A stretch of 20,797 nucleotides of DNA. It comes from JBOGEB01 sp050743125. Its GTDB lineage: Bacteria; Actinomycetota; Nitriliruptoria; Euzebyales; Egibacteraceae. Below are positions 6,626-14,035 of this stretch, piece after piece. A model generated the notes under the pieces. It saw only the letters and a program-made list of their open reading frames with translations. It searched no databases and was not told the DNA's origin. The translations under genes were made by a program, and so were the position numbers. The stretch is taken from the NCBI GenBank assembly GCA_050743125.1, contig JBOGEB010000064.1:1-20797 (forward strand). The letters run 5' to 3'. Position 1 is the first letter of the stretch. The number at the start of each line of letters is the position of its first letter.

Positions 6626-7258
6626 ATGGTGCTCGAGTTGGCCATCCTCGGACTCCTCAAGGAGCGAGAGATGCACGGCTACGAGCTCCGCAAGCAGCTC
6701 GGACAGCGGCTCGGGTTCTTCTGGAGCGTCTCGTTCGGATCGATCTACCCGACCCTGAAGAAGCTCGAGCGGCGGGGATTCGTCGAGAAATTCCCCGCTG
6801 CGGACCAGGCCTCCAGGCGCAAGCAGGTGTACCGGATCACCGACGCCGGTGAGCGTGAGTTCATCGAGCTGATCTCCGAGGGCGCGAGCAGCGCATGGGA
6901 AGAGGAGAAGTTCCCGGTCCGCCTCGCGTTTTTCCGCTATCTGAAGCCGGAGACTCGCATCCGGCTGCTCGAGCGCCGCAAGGCGACGCTGGAGGACAAG
7001 CTCGCCGAGGGCCGCCGCCGCATCCGCGACGCACGACTCGGCAGGACCGACGTGTACACCCTGAAGCTCATGCGTCACGGGATGGACATCGCGGAGCACG
7101 ACCTGCGCTGGCTCGACGAGCTGATCGCCGCCGAGCGGGCCGCGATCGAGCCCGCATCCTCTCCCGCCAGCGAGCCGCCAGAGCACGAACCGCTCCTCCA
7201 GCCGTCCCCAGAACCGCAGCGCCAAAAGGTTTCGGGGAACGTCGTGCAGCCGGAGTGA
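6626..7258 (+). CDS. PadR family transcriptional regulator
   Basis: A 210-aa regulator. Residues 1-80 carry the PadR winged helix: LELAILGLLKEREMHGYELRK, then FGSIYPTLKKLERRGFV, then KQVYRITDAGEREF in the wing. Residues about 100-180 are helical and charged and form the C-terminal dimer domain (PadR-s1/Vir type). The tail is Pro- and Glu-rich. The ATG at 6626 follows AGGAAG. Ino1 starts 96 bp downstream on the same strand. The PadR–Ino1 pairing is conserved in actinobacteria (M. tuberculosis Rv0047c–Rv0046c), which suggests that it controls inositol synthesis or itself; that is inference. Confidence 0.9.
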   Translation: MVLELAILGLLKEREMHGYELRKQLGQRLGFFWSVSFGSIYPTLKKLERRGFVEKFPAADQASRRKQVYRITDAGEREFIELISEGASSAWEEEKFPVRLAFFRYLKPETRIRLLERRKATLEDKLAEGRRRIRDARLGRTDVYTLKLMRHGMDIAEHDLRWLDELIAAERAAIEPASSPASEPPEHEPLLQPSPEPQRQKVSGNVVQPE

Positions 7259-7354
7259 CCCACCTATTCCTCATCCTCTTGTACGGCGGCGCCGTGCAGG
7301 CTTGCTGAATATGAGCAGACAACCCCACCCAATGTACGCAATGAAGGAGATTTG

Positions 7355-8494
7355 ATGCGCAGCCGAGGGGGGCTCAGTGACGGGAAGGTGCGCGTGGCGA
7401 TCGCCGGCGTGGGGAACTGCGCCAGCTCGCTCATTCAAGGTGTTCAGTATTACCAAGAGGCCGACCCCGGTGAGCGCGTGCCCGGGCTCATGCACGTCGA
7501 GATCGCCGGTTACCACGTGCGTGACCTCGAGTTCGTGGCCGCCTTCGACGTCGATGCGAAGAAGGTCGGCCGCGACCTTGCGGAGGCGATCTGCGCGCCC
7601 CCGAACAACACGGTCCAGTTCGCCGACGTCCCACCGCTGGGCGTCGAGGTCGCGCGTGGCCCGACGCTCGACGGTTTCGGCGAGTACTACCGAACAGTGT
7701 GCGAAGAGAGCGGTGTCGAGCCCGTCGACGTGGCCGCTGAGCTCCGCCGGTCCGGCGCCGACGTCCTCGTCTGCTACCTGCCAGTGGGAAGCGAGGATGC
7801 CGTCCGCTACTACGCGACCGCAGCGCTGGACGCCGGCGTCGCGCTCGTCAACTGTCTTCCGGTGTTCATTGCGAGCGACCCGGTATGGGCACAGCGGTTC
7901 GCCGACGCGGGGCTGCCGATCATCGGCGATGACATCAAAAGCCAGGTCGGCGCGACGATCACCCATCGGATCCTTACCCGCCTGTTCGAGGACCGCGGCG
8001 TCACGATCGACCGCACCTACCAGCTGAACTTCGGCGGGAACATGGACTTCATGAACATGCTCGAGCGGTCACGGCTGACCTCGAAGAAGGTTTCCAAGAC
8101 CCAGTCAGTGACCTCCCAGATGGGAAACGGGATCGCTCGGGACAACATCCACATCGGCCCGAGCGACCACGTGCCCTGGCTGCAGGACCGCAAGTGGGCG
8201 TACATCCGGATGGAGGGCCGCAACTTCGGCGACGTCCCGCTCAACATCGAGCTCAAACTGGAGGTCTGGGACTCGCCCAACAGCGCAGGCGTCGTCATCG
8301 ACGCCGTTCGGTGCGCGAAGGTTGCGCTCGACCGGGACGTCAGCGGCCCGCTGCTCGGCCCGTCCAGCTACTTCATGAAGTCGCCGCCGGCACAGTTCCC
8401 GGATGACGTGTGCCGTCGCATGGTCGAGGAGTTCATCGCCGGCACCGTCCGGGATGTCGAGGTCGAGCGTCAGAGCGACTTCGAGCGTGTGTGA
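7355..8494 (+). CDS. ino1: Inositol-3-phosphate (myo-inositol-1-phosphate) synthase
   Basis: A 379-aa enzyme that converts glucose 6-phosphate to 1D-myo-inositol 3-phosphate using NAD+. This is the entry step to phosphatidylinositol and, in many actinobacteria, mycothiol. It is the short actinobacterial/archaeal type, closely resembling M. tuberculosis Ino1. Motifs are the Rossmann GVGNCASSLIQG, PVGSEDAVRYY, the lysine-containing GDDIKSQVGAT, and NFGGNMDFMNMLERSRL followed by SKKVSKTQSVTS. The ATG at 7355 has AAGGAG 5 nt upstream; an in-frame TTG one codon earlier is less likely. It follows padR by 96 bp, within which TGCT-N6-AGCA forms a small inverted repeat. The R2 structured element and a strong hairpin follow the gene. 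Confidence 0.95.
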   Translation: MRSRGGLSDGKVRVAIAGVGNCASSLIQGVQYYQEADPGERVPGLMHVEIAGYHVRDLEFVAAFDVDAKKVGRDLAEAICAPPNNTVQFADVPPLGVEVARGPTLDGFGEYYRTVCEESGVEPVDVAAELRRSGADVLVCYLPVGSEDAVRYYATAALDAGVALVNCLPVFIASDPVWAQRFADAGLPIIGDDIKSQVGATITHRILTRLFEDRGVTIDRTYQLNFGGNMDFMNMLERSRLTSKKVSKTQSVTSQMGNGIARDNIHIGPSDHVPWLQDRKWAYIRMEGRNFGDVPLNIELKLEVWDSPNSAGVVIDAVRCAKVALDRDVSGPLLGPSSYFMKSPPAQFPDDVCRRMVEEFIAGTVRDVEVERQSDFERV

Positions 8495-8533
8495 TCTTGG
8501 GTCGGGTGGCTCTTTGTGGGGGTCGCGCTGCGT

Positions 8534-8581
8534 CGGGTTCCGCTTGACGGGCCACGCCGGGTTCTGCTTGACAGGCCACGC
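8534..8581 (+). repeat. Two tandem 24-bp units inside R2
   Basis: CGGGTTCCGCTTGACGGGCC plus ACGC (8534-8557) is followed directly by a second unit with two substitutions (8558-8581). A partial third unit begins within the left arm of the long stem. R1 lacks this duplication, so R2 expanded locally. Confidence 0.7.
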
Positions 8582-8602
8582 CGCGTCGGGTTCCGCTCCT
8601 TT

Positions 8603-8620
8603 GGGGTGGGTGGGTGGGGG
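8603..8620 (+). other. G-quadruplex motif in the R2 loop
   Basis: GGGGTGGGTGGGTGGGGG has four G-runs of at least three separated by single T bases. This is the classic pattern for a very stable parallel quadruplex. It lies in the apical loop of the R2 stem on the ino1 sense strand, so it would be present in read-through ino1 RNA. Confidence 0.6.
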
Positions 8621-8696
8621 AGGTTGGTGCGGTCGGTCGCTTCACCCGACGTGGCGTGGCCTTTGTCCAGTGCCAGCGTGTGGTGGTTAGCCTAAG

Positions 8697-8730
8697 GCGG
8701 GTTTGGGCGGCAAGGGCCGCCCAAACCCGC
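8697..8730. terminator. Bidirectional terminator between ino1 and sodX
   Basis: GCGGGTTTGGGCGGC (8697-8711) and GCCGCCCAAACCCGC (8716-8730) form a perfect 15-bp stem with an AAGG tetraloop. It sits between convergent genes. No T-tract follows, which is normal for high-GC actinobacteria. It is also the final part of R2. Confidence 0.75.
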
Positions 8731-8742
8731 ACTCCGCACGAC

Positions 8743-9156
8743 TCATGGCTCGCGCTTCGACCCACGTTGCTGGCGTTCGATGGGGCCGGTCCTCGTCGGG
8801 GGCGCGTAGCGGTAGATCGCCCGTCCCACCAGGAGGGCTCGTGGAACGGGGCCGTACGTCCGGCTGTCGGTGCTCGCGGCGGCGTGGTCGCCGCGGACCT
8901 CGACCGCGCCGTCCCGGTCAAGGCCGACCACCCGCTTCACCACCTCGAGCGAGGGATCGCGGGGATCGCGGACGACAGCGACGTCGCCGACCCGCACCCG
9001 CCACGTCCGCAGGACGAGCAGCCGGTCGCCGGGGAGAAGCGTCGGGGCCATGCTCAGCCCGGTGACCGTGACGCGGTCCAGACGCGTCACGGCGACCGCG
9101 CAGCCGCGAGCGAGAATCCACAGCTTCAAGAACACCCAAGTCCTTCCACGCCGCAT
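8743..9156 (-). CDS. sodX: NiSOD maturation protease, S26 signal peptidase family (SodX)
   Basis: A 137-aa S26 family serine protease. The catalytic Ser is S35 in GLSMAPTLLPGD and the general-base Lys is K74 in VVKRVVGLD. The later box GDHAAASTDSRTYGPV fits the family's GDN..S.DSR.YG element. The N-terminus is only weakly hydrophobic. Next to sodN, this is the SodX-type peptidase that removes the NiSOD propeptide. In Streptomyces sodX follows sodN; here the genes are divergent. Start: ATG 9156 has TACTCT 6 nt upstream (leaderless). An in-frame GTG at 9135 has GGAAGGA 5 nt upstream, so both forms may be made. Confidence 0.85.
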   Translation of the reverse strand: MRRGRTWVFLKLWILARGCAVAVTRLDRVTVTGLSMAPTLLPGDRLLVLRTWRVRVGDVAVVRDPRDPSLEVVKRVVGLDRDGAVEVRGDHAAASTDSRTYGPVPRALLVGRAIYRYAPPTRTGPIERQQRGSKREP

Positions 9157-9161
9157 CTGGT

Positions 9162-9168
9162 TAGAGTA
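9162..9168. promoter_or_regulatory. Overlapping divergent -10 boxes for sodX and sodN
   Basis: The seven bases TAGAGTA contain TAGAGT reading right (9162-9167, sodN) and TACTCT reading left (9163-9168, sodX). The sodX box is 6 nt from its ATG. The two promoters would physically compete. No convincing nickel-regulator (Nur) box was seen. Confidence 0.4.
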
Positions 9169-9209
9169 GTTTCAGACACTGCATCCAGTGCGGACAAGGA
9201 GAGCGCCGT

Positions 9210-9659
9210 ATGAACCTGACCGCCCGCATCCTCGCCCTGCTCGACCTGATCGACGCCCCGCGAACGGTTCACGCCCACTGCGACATCCCTTGCGGCGTGT
9301 ACGACCCGGAGCAGGCCCGTATCGAGGCGGAATCCTGCCTGCGGATCATGGAGAAATACGCGGCCACTGACGACCCGCTGTTTCGTGCACGCTGCGTCAC
9401 CGTGAAGGAGGAGCGGGCGGAGCTCGCCAAGCACCACATCGCGGTGCTCTGGTCGGACTACTTCAAACCCGAGCACCTCGACCAGTTCCCCAACCTCCAC
9501 GAGATCTGCTGGAGCGCGCTCAAGCAGTGCTCCAACGTGAAGCGCTCGCTGGACACGGCAGAGGCCCACAAGCTCCTCGGCCTGATCGACCAGATCGACG
9601 ACATGTGGAAGAAGACCGGCGGCGCCGAGACCACCCGCGTTGCCGGCCGTCCCGGCTGA
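9210..9659 (+). CDS. sodN: Nickel superoxide dismutase (proprotein)
   Basis: A 149-aa NiSOD precursor; the mature enzyme dismutates superoxide as a hexamer in the cytosol. The diagnostic nickel hook HCDIPCGVYDP starts at H23. H23, C24 and C28 become His1, Cys2 and Cys6 after removal of a 22-residue propeptide. The rest is the expected four-helix bundle, including KEERAELAKHHIAVLWSDYFKPEHL. The ATG at 9210 has AAGGAG 8 nt upstream. The protease gene sodX is divergent across 53 bp. The 3' end overlaps malQ by 20 nt. Maturation needs nickel; control by nickel is expected from the family but not visible here. Confidence 0.97.
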   Translation: MNLTARILALLDLIDAPRTVHAHCDIPCGVYDPEQARIEAESCLRIMEKYAATDDPLFRARCVTVKEERAELAKHHIAVLWSDYFKPEHLDQFPNLHEICWSALKQCSNVKRSLDTAEAHKLLGLIDQIDDMWKKTGGAETTRVAGRPG

Positions 9660-11805
9660 CCCGCAGCAGCCGGTCAGTCCCGAGCTGGCCCAGCTCGCCG
9701 AGGCGCACGGCGTTTCCACCTCCTATGAGGGCATCTGGGGCGGGCACGTCCCGACCAGCGGGCTAGGCGTCCGCGCGGCGCTCGCGGCGCTCGGGGTGTC
9801 CACTCAGGACGAGGACGCGGTCCGCGCGGCGCTCGTGGCGGTCGCGGCGGCCCCGTGGCGTCGTCTTGCGCCGCCGACCGTGGTGGTGCGGCAGGGCGAG
9901 CCCGTCGAGGTGAACCTCCATGCCCCGGCGCCCGCGCAGCCTCGGGCGCATGTGCTCCTGGAGAACGGCCAGGAATGGGCGCTTGACGAGCCGCGCCGAT
10001 CGGGCGAGACCCGGACGGTTGACGGCCACGACGTCGCGCGTTGGGTGCTGCCCCTGCCCCCCGACCTGCCCACGGGCGACCATCGCCTGACGGTCAGCGC
10101 AGGTGAGGCAAGCGACGATACGTGCGTCATCGTCGCGCCTGCCCGCTGCCGGCTGCCCGAGCGCCGGGGCTGGGGCTGGGCACTCCAGCTCTACGCGACG
10201 CGCTCGACGGCGAGCTGGGGCATCGGCGACCTGGCCGATCTCAGCGCGCTTGCTCGCTGGAGCGGCCAGGCCGGCGCCGAATTCCTGCTCGTCAACCCGC
10301 TCCACGCGGTCGCCCCCGGGCCGCCGCAACAGCCGTCGCCGTACTTCCCCTCCAGCCGGTATTTCCTCAACCCGCTCTACCTGCGTATCGAGGACGTGCC
10401 CGAGCTGGGGGAGCTGCCGCCCCAAGGTGCCCGGCGCGTCGCTGAGCTGGCGGCGTCGTGCCGGCTGCGCAACCAGGTCGACTCGATCGACCGGGACGCG
10501 GCGGAAAGCGCGAAACGCGAAGCCCTCGAGCTGCTCTACGCCGTACCGCTGCCTCCGGACCGGGCAGCGCAGCTCCAGACCTACCGCGCCGAGCAGGGAC
10601 AGGCGCTCACCGACTTCGCGACCTTCTGCGCGCTGGCCGAGCGCCACGGCCAGTCATGGCGGAGCTGGCCGGCGCCACTGCGCAGACCGGACAGCCCGAC
10701 CGTCGACGCCGCACGCCACGAGCAGAGCGACCGCATCGCCTTCCACTGCTGGGTCCAATGGCTCGCCGCCACCCAGCTCGCGGCCGCCCAGCAAACCGCC
10801 CGAGCGGCGGGCATGAGCATCGGGACCATCACCGACCTGGCCGTCGGCATCGACCCCGGCGGCGCCGACGCCTGGGTCCTCCAAGACGTCCTCGCGTCCG
10901 GGGTGACCATCGGAGCGCCCCCCGACGACTTCAACCCGCAAGGCCAGGACTGGGGCCTGCCGCCGCTGCTCCCCGACCGGCTCTCGTCGAGCGGGTACAC
11001 GCCGTTCCGCGAGCTCATCCGGGCGAGCCTGCGGCACGCGGGCGGGATCCGCATCGACCACATCCTCGGCCTGTTCCGACTGTGGTGGTCCCCCGAAGGC
11101 GCCGGCCCGGCCGAAGGCACCTACGTGCGCTACCCGGCCCGCGACCTGCTGGGCGTGCTCGCGCTGGAGGCCGAGCGGGCAGGCGCCGTCGTCATCGGAG
11201 AGGACCTCGGCACAGCCCCACCGGGGGTCGGCCAGGAGCTGGCCGAGCGGGGCATGCTCGGCAGCCGGGTCGTGTGGTTCGAGCGCGCCGGCCCAGACTG
11301 GCGGCGGGCCAAGCCGGCAGAGTACACAACGCTCGCGCTCACCTCAGTCACCACCCACGACCTCCCCACAGCAGCAGGATTCTGGAGCGGCTCAGCCGAA
11401 CGCACCCGAACCGAGCTGGGACTGCTCCGCCCCGGCGCCACCCAAGACGACGAGCAGGCGCGCAACGCCCACGAACGCAGCGAGCTCAGGACGCTCCTCC
11501 ACGACGAAGGCCTCATCAGCCGCACGCCGACCCCCGACGAGCTCGTGCTCGCACTCCAAGAGCTCGCCGCGCGGACCCCCTCGCTGCTCACAGCCATCGC
11601 GCTCGGAGACGCGATCGCCGACCCCCGCCAACCGAACATACCCGGCACCATCGACGAGTACCCCAACTGGCGCCTTCCCCTGCACGACCCCGCCACAGGC
11701 GCCCCAGCGCTGCTCGACACCCTGCTCGACGACCCCCGAGTCCACACCCTGATCCGCGCGTTGCGCCGCGCTCGCGGCGAACAACCCGTCCCCGCGCAAA
11801 GCTGA
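9640..11805 (+). CDS. malQ: 4-alpha-glucanotransferase (amylomaltase, GH77)
   Basis: A 721-aa GH77 enzyme that transfers alpha-1,4-glucan segments between maltodextrins in the cytosol. Length fits actinobacterial MalQ, with its extra N-terminal beta domain (about 1-160) before the catalytic barrel (GWALQLYATRSTASWGIGDL). Catalytic residues are nucleophile D473 (GIRIDHILGL), acid/base E521 (VIGEDLG) and D574 (TTHDLPT). NPLHA and QPSPYFPSSRYF line the usual substrate region. The only canonical start before the conserved region is TTG 9640, inside sodN and overlapping its end by 20 nt. No ribosome site is clear, so translation is probably coupled to sodN. No other glycogen gene is nearby, and the NiSOD–MalQ pairing has no obvious metabolic logic. 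Confidence 0.95.
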   Translation: MPAVPADPQQPVSPELAQLAEAHGVSTSYEGIWGGHVPTSGLGVRAALAALGVSTQDEDAVRAALVAVAAAPWRRLAPPTVVVRQGEPVEVNLHAPAPAQPRAHVLLENGQEWALDEPRRSGETRTVDGHDVARWVLPLPPDLPTGDHRLTVSAGEASDDTCVIVAPARCRLPERRGWGWALQLYATRSTASWGIGDLADLSALARWSGQAGAEFLLVNPLHAVAPGPPQQPSPYFPSSRYFLNPLYLRIEDVPELGELPPQGARRVAELAASCRLRNQVDSIDRDAAESAKREALELLYAVPLPPDRAAQLQTYRAEQGQALTDFATFCALAERHGQSWRSWPAPLRRPDSPTVDAARHEQSDRIAFHCWVQWLAATQLAAAQQTARAAGMSIGTITDLAVGIDPGGADAWVLQDVLASGVTIGAPPDDFNPQGQDWGLPPLLPDRLSSSGYTPFRELIRASLRHAGGIRIDHILGLFRLWWSPEGAGPAEGTYVRYPARDLLGVLALEAERAGAVVIGEDLGTAPPGVGQELAERGMLGSRVVWFERAGPDWRRAKPAEYTTLALTSVTTHDLPTAAGFWSGSAERTRTELGLLRPGATQDDEQARNAHERSELRTLLHDEGLISRTPTPDELVLALQELAARTPSLLTAIALGDAIADPRQPNIPGTIDEYPNWRLPLHDPATGAPALLDTLLDDPRVHTLIRALRRARGEQPVPAQS

Positions 11806-11870
11806 CCGTTTCGGGATACGACGAATCCCTGCCCTGAAAGAGCTTTTAGCTCGATAATAGAGGCAAAGAC

Positions 11871-12044
11871 GTAGCTGACCGCGTCGGAGGTTCCGTGCAT
11901 TCGGCAGCGCCCGCATCCCGTCTCGCTTCGTTGCGTCGGCGCTCGCGTACCGCCGCTATGCGTCGTCAAGATGGCGGCGCCGCCGCGAAGCAGGCACCAA
12001 AATGGCGCCCCTGCCTGCTTGCAACCTCCTCGTTGGACCCGTAG
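11871..12044 (+). repeat. MITE-like repeat, copy E (diverged)
   Basis: It starts GTAGCTGACCGCGTCGG, then CCGTGCATTCGGCAGCG and CCCGTCTCGCTTCGTTGCG. These align with the first 75 bp of copy A at 17064. It ends CGTTGGACCCGTAG, a degraded right terminal repeat. Inside are the palindrome GGCGGCGCCGCC and a GCAGGCA/TGCCTGC hairpin. No transposase is encoded. It abuts the inverted copy C. Confidence 0.5.
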
Positions 12045-12238
12045 TGGTCCAAACAGAACGTTCCCGTGAGGGGGTCCGGAGCCCCAGAGGGGACCCTGGG
12101 GACGACCCCGATCACCGTGAGGGGGCGACTGCGCCCACCTCGCAAGGTGCGGGTCCCGCCGCGTACAGGTCGTTCTCCGCAACGCCACGAGGAGGGATGC
12201 CTTGCGCATGAGCACCACGGGTTTTTCCGCGCGGACAC
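12041..12238 (-). repeat. MITE-like repeat, copy C (inverted)
   Basis: Read on the minus strand it starts GTGTCCGCGCGGAAAAACCC. It continues with CGTGGCGTTGCGGA and GACCCGCACCTTGCGAG, carries the CCCCAGGGTCCCCTCTGGGG block, and ends TTTGGACCACTAC. This matches copy B (17226-17443) along its length, but in opposite orientation. It lies in the 458-bp gap between malQ and the EAL gene and encodes no convincing protein. Confidence 0.6.
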
Positions 12239-12263
12239 CCGCGCCGATCTGGAGGGCCGTGGC

Positions 12264-13985
12264 GTGAGCCTCGAACCCACTAGCGCATTGGGGGCGTCCC
12301 CAGGGTCCCCTCTGGGGACCCCCACTCCCTCACAAGGTGGTGCCGTGCTCGTCGTTGGCCACGACGAGCCCATCCGCGACCGCTATGCGGGCGCGCTCCG
12401 GCAAGCCGGGCTGCCCACCCTGCAGGCCTACAGCGGTGTGGAGGCGATCGACCTCATCAGGCAATATCCCGTGAGCGCGGTGCTCCTCGGCGCCGAGATG
12501 CCGGAGATGGACGGCTTCGAGGCGCTGCGCATCCTCCGCGGACGGGCGCAGACCCGGACGCTGCCGATCGTCCTGGTGACGGGGCGGGCGGAGGTCACCG
12601 AGCGCGTCGCTGGGCTCCGAGCCGGCGCGAGCGACTACCTGGTGGCCCCGGTCGATCTCGACGAGCTCGTCGCCCGGGTCCAGGCGCAGCTGCGTGGTCA
12701 AGCGGCGTGGCTGCAGGTGGTCGAGGGCCACAGGCGTGACCGCTCCGTGGTCACCGAGGCGTTGTCTCGCCTACGCGTCGAGCCCACACCAGAGCTGACC
12801 GCCTCCGGAATCTGCCGGGAGCTCGTCCGCCTGGATGGCCTGGCCAGCGCGGCGATCGTCGCGTTCACGCGTGGCGGCGACGCGCTTCCACTGGCGCTGT
12901 GTGGCCGCGTCCCGCCACCGGGGCGCCTTGCTCCATGGAGGGTCGGCTGGCCGCTCCCGCGCCGCACAGCCCGAACGCTCTGGGCGCGCGCGGAGGAGGG
13001 GCCGTGGGCCGCCGAGCGCCCCACTGAGCCGCTGCCCTGCGCCGGATCGCCGCCTCCCAACGGAGGCGGGACATCCGAGCTCCCCCTCGCCGACCGGGCC
13101 GCAGCGTTCGCGGCCTACGCTCCGCTGCGGAGCCGGGGCGTCCTGGTCGGGCTCCTCACGACCGGAGGGTGCGCAGGGGCAAGTGCCGACACTCAGCACG
13201 AGTCCCGCGCCGAGCAGCTCGAGGTGACGGTCGACTTCGCCGCGGTGGCGTCGGCGCTGCTCGCGCCAGCACTGGAGGAGCGTGGGGTCGCGGAGCGCGC
13301 GCGGGCCGAGCTCAAGTGGGTCCTGGGCGGCGGCGCCTTCTGCCCGGTCTTCCAGCCGATCTACGCTGTCGTGACGGGCCAGGTCGTCGGCTACGAGGCC
13401 CTGACCCGTTTCACCGACGGCACGCCCGCTGAACCTCGGTTCGCCGCGGCGGCGCGGGTCGGCATGGGCCTGGAGATCGAGGCCGTCACGCTCGCCGCCG
13501 CCCTCGACGCGGCCACCCCGTTGCCGGAGGATGCCTGGCTGTCGATCAACGTCTCGCCGAGGTTTGTCCTGGAGGGCAACCACATCGTCCACGCGGTGAA
13601 GCTCAGCCAACGGCCGCTCGTTCTCGAGCTCACCGAGCACGACCGGATCGACGACTACTCTGCCGTCCGCGCCGCCGTCGACCGGCTCGGCCGAGCGGTG
13701 CAGCTGTCGATCGACGACGCCGGCACCGGCTATGCCTGCCTCAACCACGTCCTGGCGCTGCAACCGGAGTTCATGAAGCTCGACCGTAGCTGGGTTCGGG
13801 GCATCGACGACGACCCCGCCCGCCAAGCCCTCGTCGCCGGCTTGGAGCACTTCAGCTCCGCCACCAGCTGCCGCCTGATCGCCGAGGGCGTGGAGACCGC
13901 TGCCGAGCTCGCCGTCCTCCAGCACCTCGGCGTTCCCCTCGCCCAGGGCTACCTCCTCGGCCGCCCCGTCCCCGTTCCGTCCTGA
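12264..13985 (+). CDS. Degenerate receiver–EAL protein, predicted c-di-GMP phosphodiesterase
   Basis: A 573-aa protein. Residues about 28-145 are a CheY-like receiver, 150-350 an unassigned, possibly GAF-like linker, and 360-573 an EAL domain. The EAL catalytic set looks intact: E378-A-L (GYEALTRF), N in SINVSP, E in LELTEH, D484-D485 (IDDAGTGYA), K in FMKLD, E in IAEGVET and Q in AQGYLLGRP. It should hydrolyse c-di-GMP to pGpG. The receiver lacks its phosphorylation apparatus: G76 replaces the acceptor Asp (LLGAEMPEMDG) and A128 replaces the conserved Lys. GTG 12264 has GGAGG 8 nt upstream. GTG 12345, with AAGGTGG upstream, begins right at the receiver. The 27 extra residues of the longer form come from repeat sequence. 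No histidine kinase is adjacent. Confidence 0.85.
   Translation: MSLEPTSALGASPGSPLGTPTPSQGGAVLVVGHDEPIRDRYAGALRQAGLPTLQAYSGVEAIDLIRQYPVSAVLLGAEMPEMDGFEALRILRGRAQTRTLPIVLVTGRAEVTERVAGLRAGASDYLVAPVDLDELVARVQAQLRGQAAWLQVVEGHRRDRSVVTEALSRLRVEPTPELTASGICRELVRLDGLASAAIVAFTRGGDALPLALCGRVPPPGRLAPWRVGWPLPRRTARTLWARAEEGPWAAERPTEPLPCAGSPPPNGGGTSELPLADRAAAFAAYAPLRSRGVLVGLLTTGGCAGASADTQHESRAEQLEVTVDFAAVASALLAPALEERGVAERARAELKWVLGGGAFCPVFQPIYAVVTGQVVGYEALTRFTDGTPAEPRFAAAARVGMGLEIEAVTLAAALDAATPLPEDAWLSINVSPRFVLEGNHIVHAVKLSQRPLVLELTEHDRIDDYSAVRAAVDRLGRAVQLSIDDAGTGYACLNHVLALQPEFMKLDRSWVRGIDDDPARQALVAGLEHFSSATSCRLIAEGVETAAELAVLQHLGVPLAQGYLLGRPVPVPS
12288..12335 (+). repeat. MITE-like repeat fragment D
   Basis: GGGGGCGTCCCCAGGGTCCC (from 12290) through CCCTCACAAG matches the 3' third of copy B at about 17372-17420. 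It runs opposite to copy C, so 12082-12109 and 12290-12317 are 28-bp inverted repeats with one mismatch. The fragment lies inside, or just before, the EAL coding region. Confidence 0.55.
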
Positions 13986-13993
13986 CACGACCG

Positions 13994-14035
13994 GGCGGGG
14001 AAGGGATGTAGGGCGACCCCGCCGGGCCCCCTACA
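13994..14035. terminator. Convergent terminator between the EAL gene and bfr
   Basis: Two mutually exclusive hairpins overlap: GGCGGGG/CCCCGCC (13994-14000 with 14017-14023) and TGTAGGG/CCCTACA (14007-14013 with 14029-14035). The second includes the bfr stop codon. Only 45 bp separate the two convergent genes. Confidence 0.45.

Larger units (their letters stand above)
8519..8730 (+). repeat. Structured intergenic element, copy R2
   Basis: R2 repeats the block order of R1: GGGGGTCGCG..GCGTCGGGTTCCGCT, GGTCGCTTCACCCGACG, TTGTC, CTAAGGCGG, then a hairpin. The long stem is AGGCCACGCCGCGTCGGGT (8573-8591) with ACCCGACGTGGCGTGGCCT (8644-8662), with one G-U pair. The outer stem sequence differs from R1 on both strands, yet pairing is kept. 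Its loop is 52 nt (31 in R1). It lies in the 3' region of ino1 and ends 12 bp before the sodX stop. Confidence 0.6.

Noticed and set aside
8534..8581. CRISPR-like tandem repeats
   Set aside because: The two 24-bp units are directly adjacent with no spacer, and no cas gene is present.
10458..11837. 459-aa Arg/Pro-rich plus-strand frame within malQ
   Set aside because: It overlaps the GH77 catalytic region in another frame and has shadow-type composition.
12771..13988. 405-aa minus-strand open frame opposite the EAL gene
   Set aside because: The EAL frame carries the full catalytic motif set; this frame has none.
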